Positions 43,151 to 52,094 of a DNA stretch of 64,000 nucleotides are shown here, in pieces. The notes beneath the pieces are model-generated. The model did no database searches, was not told the origin of the DNA, and saw only the letters and a list, made by a program, of their open reading frames with translations. Source of the DNA: JAQVEM01 sp964610315 (GTDB lineage Bacteria > Actinomycetota > Humimicrobiia > Humimicrobiales > Humimicrobiaceae); NCBI GenBank assembly GCA_964610315.1, contig CAZSVM010000011.1, positions 14,592 to 78,591 on the forward strand, given 5' to 3'. The first letter of the stretch is position 1. Every line of letters starts with the position of its first letter. Both the position numbers and the translations under genes were made by a program.

Positions 43151-44210
43151 GAAAAATAAGAAGAAGGATCGTAAGAAATATTCCTACAGACTATCCGGCG
43201 TGAATATAGACAAGGCTTCAAATGTACTGGGTCAACTTAAAGAAACAATAACCTCAACCTTTTCGGATAAAGTACTGAGTGACCTCTCTTCTTTTTCCGG
43301 CCTTTTCCAGCTGGACCTGAAAGATTACCGGGATCCTGTTCTTACCTCTTCTACTGATGGTGTGGGAACCAAGATAATACTGGCAAAAAGATTGAATTGT
43401 TACCGGGATATAGGACAGGATGCAGTAGCAATGTGTATAAATGACATAATTTGCTGTGGAGCAAAACCCCTTTTTTTTCTGGATTATATAGCCTGCGGAA
43501 AAATTAACCAGGAAAAAATAAAAGTCATAATCGAATCTATTTCCAGAAGCTGCAGCGCGTGCAATACGGTTCTAATCGGTGGCGAAATTGCCGAACATCC
43601 TGGCATGAGTACCAGAGATGATATCGATATTGCCGGTTTTGCAGTGGGAATTATAGAAAGGGAAGCCATAATAAATCCCGGCCTGGTAAAAGAGGGAGAT
43701 ATAATAGCAGGAATATCATCTTCAGGCGTTCACAGCAACGGATTCTCTCTTTTGCGAAAGATAATCGATGATAAAGAGCTGGACCTTAGTAAAATTTACA
43801 GCTGGGCAGGCAGTATACCACTGGGAAATTTACTTTTAACCCCCACTAAATTATATTTTAAAATAATAGATAAAATGATTGAAAACAAAGTTAAAATCCA
43901 TGGCATCGCTCATATAACCGGTGGGGGATTTTATGAAAATATAAACAGAATAATGCCCCAAAGTATGGATGCTTACATACGGGAAGGAAGCTGGAGGATT
44001 CCAGCTGTTTTTAGATTCTTTCAGGAACTGGGAAATATCAATAAAGAAGAGATGTTTAGGGTATTCAATATGGGTATTGGTATGGTTATCATTACTTCCC
44101 CTGATCAGTTTGATAGGGCAGCTAGTATTGCCCAAAAAATGAAAGAAGATATTTACCAAATAGGTACCGTTATCAGGGGGAGTGGGAGTGTAACGATAAA
44201 GGAAAATTAG
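43143..44210 (+). CDS. purM: Phosphoribosylaminoimidazole synthetase (AIR synthase)
   Basis: A 355-residue ATP-dependent enzyme that closes the imidazole ring. Family features are TSSTDGVGTKIILA, INDIICCGAKPLFFLDYIA, GGEIAEHPGMST, SSSGVHSNGFSLLRK and AHITGGGFYENI. It overlaps purF by 8 bases and is followed by purN after 20 bases. Confidence 0.96.
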   Translation: MSEKNKKKDRKKYSYRLSGVNIDKASNVLGQLKETITSTFSDKVLSDLSSFSGLFQLDLKDYRDPVLTSSTDGVGTKIILAKRLNCYRDIGQDAVAMCINDIICCGAKPLFFLDYIACGKINQEKIKVIIESISRSCSACNTVLIGGEIAEHPGMSTRDDIDIAGFAVGIIEREAIINPGLVKEGDIIAGISSSGVHSNGFSLLRKIIDDKELDLSKIYSWAGSIPLGNLLLTPTKLYFKIIDKMIENKVKIHGIAHITGGGFYENINRIMPQSMDAYIREGSWRIPAVFRFFQELGNINKEEMFRVFNMGIGMVIITSPDQFDRAASIAQKMKEDIYQIGTVIRGSGSVTIKEN

Positions 44211-44230
44211 GTAATATAAGGAGACCGTAT

Positions 44231-44854
44231 ATGAGAAAAAGAATAGCAGTATTTGCTTCCGGTTTTGGTTCCAATCTCCAGGCTCTTATAGATTATAATG
44301 CCGACCATGATTTAAACGGCGATATAGTTATGGTGTTTTCTAATAATAAAGATGCTTATGCTCTGGAAAGGGCAAAGAAAAACAAAATTAAAACAGTTTT
44401 TATGGATTCTTCCAAATACAGTAGCCGGCAACAGTATGATATGAAAATTATGGAACTCCTGAAGGAAGAAAAAATAGATTTAATAGTTTTAGCTGGTTAT
44501 ATGTTTATACTGAGCAGTGAATTTGTTCGCCAATTTAGAAATAAAATTTTAAATATTCATCCCGCACTTCTCCCTTCGTTTAAGGGTACTCACGGTATAA
44601 GAGATGCTTTCCAGTGTGGAGTAAAGGTAACCGGGGTTACAGTGCATTTTGTAGAAGAAGACCTGGACAGCGGACCCATAATAATTCAACGGGCGATAAA
44701 CGTCAGGCAGGATGAGAGTATGGAAGAACTGGAGGAAGAAATACACAGGGTGGAACATAAAATTTATCCACTGGCGGTAAAATATTTTTGTGAGGATAAA
44801 CTTAAAATAGAGGGGAAAAAAGTAAAAATTTTAAGTAAAAGTGATGCTGGATAA
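44231..44854 (+). CDS. purN: Phosphoribosylglycinamide formyltransferase
   Basis: A 207-residue folate-dependent transferase. The start is AVFASGFGSNLQALID, and the catalytic segment is NIHPALLPSFKGTHGIRDA with the Asn-His pair and GVTVHFVEEDLDSGPII. AAGGAG precedes the ATG. It lies between purM and purH. It uses 10-formyl-THF, so the cell has the folate-dependent route at this step. Confidence 0.95.
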   Translation: MRKRIAVFASGFGSNLQALIDYNADHDLNGDIVMVFSNNKDAYALERAKKNKIKTVFMDSSKYSSRQQYDMKIMELLKEEKIDLIVLAGYMFILSSEFVRQFRNKILNIHPALLPSFKGTHGIRDAFQCGVKVTGVTVHFVEEDLDSGPIIIQRAINVRQDESMEELEEEIHRVEHKIYPLAVKYFCEDKLKIEGKKVKILSKSDAG

Positions 44855-44863
44855 GGGAGAAAA

Positions 44864-46540
44864 ATGAAAGTAAAAATAAAAAGGGCTTTAATCAGTGTTT
44901 CCAATAAAGAAGGTATCGTTGATTTTGCAAAAGCACTTCAGGAGCAGGAAGTAGAAATTATCTCAACAGGAGGAACTTTTAAAAGGCTAAGAGAAGCAGG
45001 TATAAAAGTAAAGAAAGTAGAGGAATTTACCGGTTTCCCCGAAATGCTGAATGGAAGAGTAAAGACTCTTCATCCCTATATACATGGAGGAATACTGGCC
45101 GACCGGGGCAGTGAAAAACATATGAATGAAATTTCCGCCTCAAAGATAAAATTGATAGACATGGTGGTAGTAAATTTGTATCCGTTCAAGGAAACCATAT
45201 CAAAGATTAAGGTCACTATGGAAGAGGCTATTGAAAATATTGATATCGGCGGCCCCACTATGGTAAGAAGTGCTGCCAAGAATTATAAGGGGGTGGCAGT
45301 AATAGTTGACCCCGGGGACTATAAGAAAATAGAGGAAGAACTTAGAAATAATGAAGGACGTATCAGTTCCGGTACGTTATTCAGATTGGCTGTTAAAGCT
45401 TTTCAGCATACCTGTGAATATGACAGTATAATATTTAACTACCTTAAAAGTAAGATCGAAGATTTTAATAATTCGGATATACTGGTAAGAGATTACCTGG
45501 ATGTGGACTGCAGCAGTCTGAGCGGAGCGGCTAAGAATAATTTCAGAGACAGTAATGGCAATTTTAAGGATACCCTGAATTTAAATCTTACCAAAATCCA
45601 GAATTTGAGGTATGGTGAGAATCCGCATCAAAAAGCTTCTTATTATAAATTTAATGACAGCGGCTCCGAAAATTTTACCGGTGCCCGGCAGCTTCAGGGT
45701 AAAGAGTTATCCTACAATAATATTTTGGACGGGAATGCAGCTTTTGGAATCGTAAGGGAATTTTCTGCTAACTGCGTAGCAGTAATAAAGCATAATAACC
45801 CCTGTGGTGCCGCTATCGGGGATTCTGTTGAAGAAGCTTACCGAAAAGCATATCAATGTGATCCTGTTTCGGCTTTTGGAAGCGTGGTGGCCAGCAATGT
45901 AAAGTGGACAGAAGAAGCAGCCAGGTTTATGCAGGATAAATATGTAGAGGTACTTATTGCTCCCGATTTTGACGAAGAAGCTCTTAAAATCCTGGCCGAA
46001 AAACAAAATTTAAGAGTGCTCAAAATAGATTTTAGATTAAACCATTATCTGGATAGTTTGAATTCGGATAAATTCAAATTGGAAAAAATAGACATAAAGA
46101 GTGTTGACGGCGGAGTGCTTTTTCAGGATCTGGATGAAGGTATAGACAGCAGAGATAATATGAAAGTAGTTACCGATATTAAGCCCGATGCCGGACAGTG
46201 GGATGATCTTTTATTTGGGTGGCAAATAGTGAAGAACGTCAAATCCAATGCCATAGTACTGACTGCTGGTAATAGTACGGTGGGAATAGGCGCCGGACAG
46301 ATGAGCCGGATTGACGCAGCGGAAATAGCAATAAGAAAATCAAACGGGAGATGTAAGGGCTCGGTTTTAGCTTCCGATGCCTTCTTCCCCTTTGAAGATG
46401 CAGTAGAACTCGCTGCAAAAAACGGAATTAAAGCAATCATACAACCCGGTGGTTCGGTAAGGGATAAAGAAGTCATAGAGAGCTGTAATAAAAATAAGAT
46501 TCCCATGATATTTACTGGAAAAAGGCATTTTAGACACTAA
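44864..46540 (+). CDS. purH: Bifunctional AICAR formyltransferase / IMP cyclohydrolase
   Basis: A 558-residue enzyme for the last two steps to IMP. The N-terminal MGS-like cyclohydrolase has ISTGGTFKRL, GRVKTLHPYIHGGIL and NLYPF. The formyltransferase has LRYGENPHQKASYY, IKHNNPCGAA and SDAFFPFEDAVE. It is somewhat longer than the usual ~515 residues because of a longer middle region. It is the last gene of the purine run, with a terminator-like structure downstream. Confidence 0.95.
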   Translation: MKVKIKRALISVSNKEGIVDFAKALQEQEVEIISTGGTFKRLREAGIKVKKVEEFTGFPEMLNGRVKTLHPYIHGGILADRGSEKHMNEISASKIKLIDMVVVNLYPFKETISKIKVTMEEAIENIDIGGPTMVRSAAKNYKGVAVIVDPGDYKKIEEELRNNEGRISSGTLFRLAVKAFQHTCEYDSIIFNYLKSKIEDFNNSDILVRDYLDVDCSSLSGAAKNNFRDSNGNFKDTLNLNLTKIQNLRYGENPHQKASYYKFNDSGSENFTGARQLQGKELSYNNILDGNAAFGIVREFSANCVAVIKHNNPCGAAIGDSVEEAYRKAYQCDPVSAFGSVVASNVKWTEEAARFMQDKYVEVLIAPDFDEEALKILAEKQNLRVLKIDFRLNHYLDSLNSDKFKLEKIDIKSVDGGVLFQDLDEGIDSRDNMKVVTDIKPDAGQWDDLLFGWQIVKNVKSNAIVLTAGNSTVGIGAGQMSRIDAAEIAIRKSNGRCKGSVLASDAFFPFEDAVELAAKNGIKAIIQPGGSVRDKEVIESCNKNKIPMIFTGKRHFRH

Positions 46541-46547
46541 TTAAGCA

Positions 46548-46617
46548 GAACTGCCTGCCCTATTTTTTTAACGAGCACTCCAGGCCGGAATAGCAGAAAG
46601 TGGGCAGTTCTTTTTTT
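46548..46617 (+). terminator. Probable terminator after purH
   Basis: GAACTGCC (46548-46555) and GGCAGTTC (46603-46610) pair over 8 bp and are followed directly by seven T residues. The 47-base loop is long but contains smaller pairing options, so an attenuator before mobB cannot be excluded. Confidence 0.55.
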
Positions 46618-46646
46618 CAAAGCTGGATAGGGGGAGGTGATAGGAA

Positions 46647-47324
46647 ATGATACCTATCGTTGCTATTATAGGTGTCGTAAAAAGCGGAAAAACCTTATTT
46701 CTAGAAGAATTGGTAAGAGAGTTAAAATTAAGAAATCACAGGATTGGTACACTTAAACATACATCTCATACTTTTGATTTTGATGAGCCGGGAAAGGATT
46801 CATACAGATTAAAGGTAAGCGGCAGTGATATTGGCGGAATATTTTCAGAAGAAAGTATGGTAGTTATAAGAGATATAGACAGTAGTAAAGATTTTTTAAA
46901 GGTTGTTCTGGATTATTTTAATGATGTGGATTTATTATTGATTGAGGGGTATAAAGCTGGAAGATTTCCCAAGATTCTGGTTTTGGCTTCCTCGAGTATT
47001 AAAAAAGAAGCAGCTGATTTTAATAAGGAAGAAATAATGGCTGTAATTGGTACTTGTGAAGAAGTAAAAACTGATTTCAATTATTTTGGAAGATTCGAAA
47101 TAAAAAAAGTAGCCGATTTTCTGGAGAAAAATTTTATAAAAAAAAGTGTCCCGGAAGAAATCGATTTGCTGATAAACGGAAATGCAGTTCTCCTGGATAA
47201 TGGTATGCAGGAGGCGGTTAAGGATTTTTTGGGTAAGATAGAGAAAAGTTTAAAAAAATCGAAGAAAGAAATAAGTAGTATAGTTTTAAGATACGGAAGG
47301 AAAAAGGATATATTATTGAGTTAA
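46647..47324 (+). CDS. mobB: Molybdopterin-guanine dinucleotide biosynthesis protein MobB
   Basis: A 225-residue P-loop protein with Walker A GVVKSGKT, then LKLRNHRIGTLKHTSHTFDFDEPGKDSY with the conserved KH and DxxGKDS stretch, and LLLIEGYKAGRFPKI. It is a GTPase that helps form the guanine dinucleotide molybdenum/tungsten cofactor. The C-terminal ~60 residues form a charged extension. GGGGAGGTGA precedes the ATG. No other Mo-cofactor gene is in the window. Confidence 0.9.
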   Translation: MIPIVAIIGVVKSGKTLFLEELVRELKLRNHRIGTLKHTSHTFDFDEPGKDSYRLKVSGSDIGGIFSEESMVVIRDIDSSKDFLKVVLDYFNDVDLLLIEGYKAGRFPKILVLASSSIKKEAADFNKEEIMAVIGTCEEVKTDFNYFGRFEIKKVADFLEKNFIKKSVPEEIDLLINGNAVLLDNGMQEAVKDFLGKIEKSLKKSKKEISSIVLRYGRKKDILLS

Positions 47325-47325
47325 G

Positions 47326-47364
47326 AAAACCCTCCCTGGAATATAATATTCAGGGAGGGTTTTT
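47326..47364. terminator. Bidirectional terminator between mobB and lon
   Basis: AAAACCCTCCCTG and CAGGGAGGGTTTT form a perfect 13-bp stem around a 12-base loop. T runs occur at the 3' end on both strands, and the two convergent genes end on either side of it. Confidence 0.9.
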
Positions 47365-47373
47365 GTCGTTAAC

Positions 47374-49821
47374 TTACTGAATAGTAGAAGTTGGGTTAAA
47401 CCCCTGCTTTAATACCAGTTCTTCTGCAGGAACTTTAGTACTTTTATTATTGGTACCGTCCGGTTTTGAAGGATATCTTTCCAGGGTATTCTCTATAACC
47501 TCATCAATATTTTCCACAAATTCCAGTTTTAATCCCTTGATTATGCTTTTGGGAATATCGTCAAGATCCTTCATGTTTTTCTCAGGCAGTACAACTTTCT
47601 TTAGTCCTGCTCTTTTGGCAGCCAGGAGCTTCTCTTTAAGTCCTCCGATTGGAAGAACCCTTCCTCTTAAGGTTATCTCTCCGGTCATACCTACATCCCT
47701 TAATACCGGTATTCCCGTAAATGCCGATACTAGAGATGAAGTTATAGCCACACCTGCCGATGGGCCATCCTTGGGTATTGCTCCTGCCGGAACATGAATG
47801 TGTATATCTGATTTACCGAACAAATCATCATCTATCCCAAAATCTTTTGCCTTCGAGTGTATGTAGCTTATGGCTGCTTTTGCAGATTCCTGCATTACAT
47901 CACCCAGTTTTCCGGTAAGTATCAGTTCACCGCTGCCCTTGTAATAGGTGGATTCAATAAGCAGAATGTCTCCGCCAACCGGCGTATAAGCCAGGCCGGT
48001 AGCCACTCCCACTCTATTTTTATCTTCTATTTCACTGGGTAAAATTTTTGAAACACCAAGATAATTTTTCACTTTCTCGACACTTATTACTTTAGGATAT
48101 TTTTTCTTTTCCACTATTTCTCTGGCAATTTTTTTACAGATATTTGCTATTTCACGTTCCAGATTTCTAACACCGGCTTCTCTGGTATATTCCTCTATAA
48201 TCAAACAGATAGCATCATAGGTAAATTTAACATTATATTTTTCTATTCCCTGTTCTTTTAGCTGTTTGGGAATCAGAAATTTTTCAGCTATATGGATTTT
48301 CTCCTCGGAACTGTAACCGGGTATTCCGATAATTTCCATTCTGTCCCTCAGTGCCGGGTGTATGGTATCCAGTATATTGGCCGTAGTTATAAACATTACA
48401 TTGGAGAGATCGAACGGCACTTCCAGATAATGATCCCTGAATGAATTATTCTGCTCCGGGTCAAGTACTTCAAGAAGGGCAGAGGAAGGGTCTCCTCTAT
48501 AATCCATTCCCACTTTATCGACTTCATCCAGCATAAATACCGGATTATTTGTTCCTACCTGAGTAAGTCCCTGGATGATTCTGCCCGGAAGCGCTCCCAC
48601 ATATGTTCTTCGGTGTCCCCTGATTTCGGCTTCATCCCTTATTCCGCCGATTGACATTCTTATGAATTTTCTCCCCAATGATTTGGCGATAGATTGTCCC
48701 AGAGAAGTTTTACCTACGCCGGGAGGACCAACAAAGCATAATATCGGACCTTTGGTTGTTTTAGCTTTCAGTTTTCTTACAGCCAGATAATCCAGTATGT
48801 GAGTTTTGACTTTTTCCAGATCATAATGATCTCCGTCCAGTATTTTCTTTGCTTTTTTTAAATCCAGGATATCTTTGGTTTTTTCGGACCAGGGAACATC
48901 CAGCATCAATTCGACATAAGTCCTCACATAAGAATGCTCCGGAGACATACTGGGAATACTCTCCAGTCTTTCGATTTCCTTTAATACCTTTGCTTCTGCT
49001 TCCCTGGGTAGTTTTTTCTTATGTAATTTCTTTTCCAGTTCTTTGGTGAGAGAAACAGATTCATCGAATTCACCCAGCTCATTTTTGATTGCTTTTAACT
49101 GCTGACGTAAATAATATTCTCTTTGAGTTTTGCCTACTTCTTTCTGAACCTTATCTCTTATCTGAGATTGAACCTCAAATCTCTTGAGCTCCTCGCCGAG
49201 ATACTCGGTTAGTTTCCTCAGCCTTATTCTTAAATTATTTTCCTCCAGTATTTTTTGCTTCTGTTCGGTACTGGAGAGCAGATATGAAGCAAACAAATCA
49301 GTCTGGATTTCGGTTTTAGATATATTGGTTGCTGCTACTACAAACGCAGTAGGCAGGGGGATACCCAGCTGAATGAATTTTTCGACCTGCATCCTGATAG
49401 TGGTATTAAGATTTTCTGTTTCTTCATCTTCAATTAAAGGTATTTCCTCAAGTACCTCAGTTGCAACTCTAAAATATGGTTCGGTTTGTGTGTAGTATTT
49501 TATTCTTACCCGGGTGATACCTTCGACAATACACTTAATCTCATTTTCCGATGTATTGGCTACCTGCTTTATTGCACAGGCAGTTCCCACTTCATACAGA
49601 TCTTCTTTATTTACTTCTTCCTTGTTCTCTTCTTTCTGGGCCACAACCACTATAATTTTATGTTCTCTGGAAGCGCTTTTAACTGCTTCAAGTGATTTTT
49701 TCCTGCCTACGATTAACGGTGTTGCCAGAAATGGAAACACCACGCTATTCTTTAAAGAAAGAAGAGGTAGCTCTTCCGGTATTTTTATGTTAGTTTTTTC
49801 ATATCTTTTTTGTTCAGCCAT
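47374..49821 (-). CDS. lon: ATP-dependent protease La (LonA)
   Basis: An 815-residue protease. The N-terminal substrate-binding domain starts LPLLSLKNSVVFPF. The AAA+ module has Walker A GPPGVGKT and Walker B-type PVFMLDEVDKVG, and the Ser-Lys protease domain has KDGPSAGVAI with the catalytic serine and LPIGGLKEKLLAAKRAG with the lysine. ATG 49821 is preferred because AGGAG lies 12 bases upstream; a TTG 12 bases earlier abuts that sequence. It degrades damaged and regulatory proteins. Confidence 0.96.
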   Translation of the reverse strand: MAEQKRYEKTNIKIPEELPLLSLKNSVVFPFLATPLIVGRKKSLEAVKSASREHKIIVVVAQKEENKEEVNKEDLYEVGTACAIKQVANTSENEIKCIVEGITRVRIKYYTQTEPYFRVATEVLEEIPLIEDEETENLNTTIRMQVEKFIQLGIPLPTAFVVAATNISKTEIQTDLFASYLLSSTEQKQKILEENNLRIRLRKLTEYLGEELKRFEVQSQIRDKVQKEVGKTQREYYLRQQLKAIKNELGEFDESVSLTKELEKKLHKKKLPREAEAKVLKEIERLESIPSMSPEHSYVRTYVELMLDVPWSEKTKDILDLKKAKKILDGDHYDLEKVKTHILDYLAVRKLKAKTTKGPILCFVGPPGVGKTSLGQSIAKSLGRKFIRMSIGGIRDEAEIRGHRRTYVGALPGRIIQGLTQVGTNNPVFMLDEVDKVGMDYRGDPSSALLEVLDPEQNNSFRDHYLEVPFDLSNVMFITTANILDTIHPALRDRMEIIGIPGYSSEEKIHIAEKFLIPKQLKEQGIEKYNVKFTYDAICLIIEEYTREAGVRNLEREIANICKKIAREIVEKKKYPKVISVEKVKNYLGVSKILPSEIEDKNRVGVATGLAYTPVGGDILLIESTYYKGSGELILTGKLGDVMQESAKAAISYIHSKAKDFGIDDDLFGKSDIHIHVPAGAIPKDGPSAGVAITSSLVSAFTGIPVLRDVGMTGEITLRGRVLPIGGLKEKLLAAKRAGLKKVVLPEKNMKDLDDIPKSIIKGLKLEFVENIDEVIENTLERYPSKPDGTNNKSTKVPAEELVLKQGFNPTSTIQ

Positions 49822-50136
49822 TAAATTTTTCAACTCCTATTTTTAATTTCTCCTTTATGTATATTTTACACCAATAAAAAAGTTTTTTTATGTTTTATGT
49901 TATATACCAATTTTATATTATATACCATTGATCTGGTTAACATTTCACTTTAATTTATAATCCTATTTTATATAATATCTTTTTATTTTTAATTATAACA
50001 AAAATTTTCTAGAAATACTAAAATTATTTTCTGTTATTGGTAAAAATAAATTTCACTTAAAGTGAAATACCAGATAATATTTTATACACCTATTTGTATA
50101 TAAAGTCAAGATTTTTTTAAATGAATAAGATATAAA
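49822..50136. other. AT-rich promoter region of lon with a 17-base palindrome
   Basis: About 300 bases without a gene. TTTCACTT-A-AAGTGAAA (50051-50067) is a perfect palindrome, and a related half-site ATTTCACTTTAA occurs near 49942. They lie 110-230 bases upstream of the lon start, in the direction of lon transcription. It does not look like the CIRCE or CtsR heat-shock operators. The binding protein is unknown. Confidence 0.45.
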
Positions 50137-50499
50137 TCAGTAGCCCAATTTTCTCAGCTTTTTCTCGTCAAGCCCGAAATAATGACCTAGTTCATGAAAA
50201 ATAACTTTTCTTATATTTTTTTCCAGATCCCGGTCACTGCCGCTTATTTTCTCCAGTGCTTTTTTGTAAATGGTTATTTTATCGGGCAACATACTGGTTC
50301 TTCCTGCCCTCAGGGTAGCCGGAAGCCCCTGATAAAGGCCCAGTGTATAGATTATATGGGAATTTTTTTTATTTTCCAGAACAGGATAGCTGTCTCCGTC
50401 TTCAATTATTATACTAAGATTTTTTATTTTATCTTTAAATTTCGAGGGAAGACTCTCCAGGGTATCCAGTACTACTTTTTCAAACTTATCTTTTTCCAT
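50137..50499 (-). CDS. Metallopeptidase family (zincin, COG3824-like)
   Basis: A 120-residue protein. The zinc motif HELGHYFGLD has His102, Glu103 and His106 and is followed by the family-typical Asp-Glu. The upstream segment LGLYQGLPATLRAG and a KITIYKKALE strand match the small bacterial metallopeptidase family. It is probably cytoplasmic. The substrate is unknown. It may share a promoter region with lon, in the same orientation. Confidence 0.85.
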   Translation of the reverse strand: MEKDKFEKVVLDTLESLPSKFKDKIKNLSIIIEDGDSYPVLENKKNSHIIYTLGLYQGLPATLRAGRTSMLPDKITIYKKALEKISGSDRDLEKNIRKVIFHELGHYFGLDEKKLRKLGY

Positions 50500-50590
50500 T
50501 TTTTTTAAGGTAAAAAATTGTTATATTGATACTGAGCAATAAAATAACACAAAATTGATTATATATGAACAGAAAAGGGGGTATTCGTAT

Positions 50591-51595
50591 ATGTCTGAAA
50601 TAAGACAGGATTTATCAACAAAAAACTGGACCATATTTGCGGTAAAAAGATCCAGGAGACCTACCGATTTTAAGAAAGTAAAAGAAAACAGGATTTTAAA
50701 AGAATATGAAAAAAATTGCCCCTTTTGTGAAGGAAATGAGCATATGACCCCTAAAGAAATTCTAACCACCAGGTCCGGCAGTAAATGGTCGGTAAGAGTA
50801 GTACCCAATAAATTTCCTGCTCTGGAGCCTAAAGAATTTTACGGGCATGCCGTCAGCCGGCATATAGCCGGCCCTTATATCAGTATCGAAGGGGTGGGGA
50901 GCCACGAGGTTATAATCGAATCTCCAAAACATAATGATAATTTATGCCATATGGAATTAGGCCAGGTTGAGGATGTAATAAGGACATACAGGGAAAGATT
51001 CATAGAGTTGAGTAAAAATAAAGACTATCAGTTTATAATTATTTTCAGAAATCATGGTAATAGAGCAGGTACTTCCCTGGGTCACCCCCATTCACAGCTT
51101 ATTGCTGCACCGTTTGTTCCCAGTTTTGTAAGGGGTAAGTTGTATGAATCGGAAAGGTATTTCGATGATTCCGGAAAATGCGTTTATTGTGTCATGAAAG
51201 ATTACGAGATGAAAGTCAAAAAAAGAATTGTTTATGAGAACGAAGATTTTATTGCCTTCGCCCCTTATGCCTCGGTAGTACCCTATAATATTATGATTTT
51301 GCCAAAGGAGCATAAGTCCAGCTTTACTCAGGTTACCGAAGAAAATATTAAATATCTGGCGTTAATTTTAAGAATTGTCCTGAAAAAATTATATGATTTA
51401 CTGGGAGATCCTGATTATAATTATATAATAGACAGTGTCCCTGTCGATCAGAAGGAAAACAGATATTATCACTGGCATATCGAAATACTTCCCCGATTCA
51501 CCACCAGGGCTGGATTTGAGATAGGATCCGGAATCAATATAAACACTGTTTTACCTGAAAAATGTGCCGGATTACTCAGGGAAAATAACACTTAA
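50591..51595 (+). CDS. galT: Galactose-1-phosphate uridylyltransferase (GalT, HIT superfamily)
   Basis: A 334-residue protein. ATG 50591 has GGGGG at 10 bases upstream; the longer frame from 50555 is unlikely. The active-site motif is LGHPHSQLIA with the nucleophile histidine. CPFCEGNEHMTP provides metal cysteines, and CVYCVM is a second pair. Members of this class also include broad sugar-1-phosphate nucleotidyltransferases and ADP-glucose phosphorylase-like enzymes, so the sugar is not certain. No galK or galE is adjacent. Confidence 0.85.
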   Translation: MSEIRQDLSTKNWTIFAVKRSRRPTDFKKVKENRILKEYEKNCPFCEGNEHMTPKEILTTRSGSKWSVRVVPNKFPALEPKEFYGHAVSRHIAGPYISIEGVGSHEVIIESPKHNDNLCHMELGQVEDVIRTYRERFIELSKNKDYQFIIIFRNHGNRAGTSLGHPHSQLIAAPFVPSFVRGKLYESERYFDDSGKCVYCVMKDYEMKVKKRIVYENEDFIAFAPYASVVPYNIMILPKEHKSSFTQVTEENIKYLALILRIVLKKLYDLLGDPDYNYIIDSVPVDQKENRYYHWHIEILPRFTTRAGFEIGSGININTVLPEKCAGLLRENNT

Positions 51596-52094
51596 GAAAA
51601 TAAGTTTATGAGAGGAATTTTGAAATGTTGGTGGCTGAATTATTGAATCCGGTTTATACATGGCTCAGATAAGCTTATGCTCTCCGAAAAGGAAATATAT
51701 TTCCGGTTAACCGGATTTTACCATCTAACAGCGGAGCCAATACCTACCCGTCTGCTTACCAATAGAAGAGTTCTGAATATTCTTCTTAATCTGCTGCCGC
51801 TATTTAAGAAAAATGTTTTCATCTTGACCTTTAACTTTCTATTATCGTTTATTGTTCTTGATTCGGAATTAAATTAAAGGTTACAAAATTACTGCAGTAT
51901 TGTTATGAAACCCGATAATATCCGAAATTATGCCTTAATAGTATTGAATTACAATCTTCAATGCTTATTATAACATATCTGTATTAAAATTATAATAATA
52001 TTTTTTTATTTTAACAAAAAAATTATTATTTCAGGCCAGTCCTGAATTTTAAGAGGCCATTATGGCATTAATAGTGAAAATTCGGGTCAGTATT
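51596..52094. other. Gene-poor region after galT
   Basis: Nearly 500 bases with no convincing gene. A 15-codon frame starting MLVAELLNPVYTWLR (51625) follows AGAGGA but stops at once. A 66-codon frame at 51677-51877 has no recognisable family, odd composition and no ribosome-binding site. The rest is AT-rich with short inverted repeats, for example TTCAGG/CCTGAA near 52033. It may hold decayed coding sequence. Confidence 0.5.

Noticed and set aside
51677..51877. A 66-codon frame after galT
   Set aside because: There is no ribosome-binding site and no family, and the composition is unlike its neighbours; it was kept only as part of the gap description.
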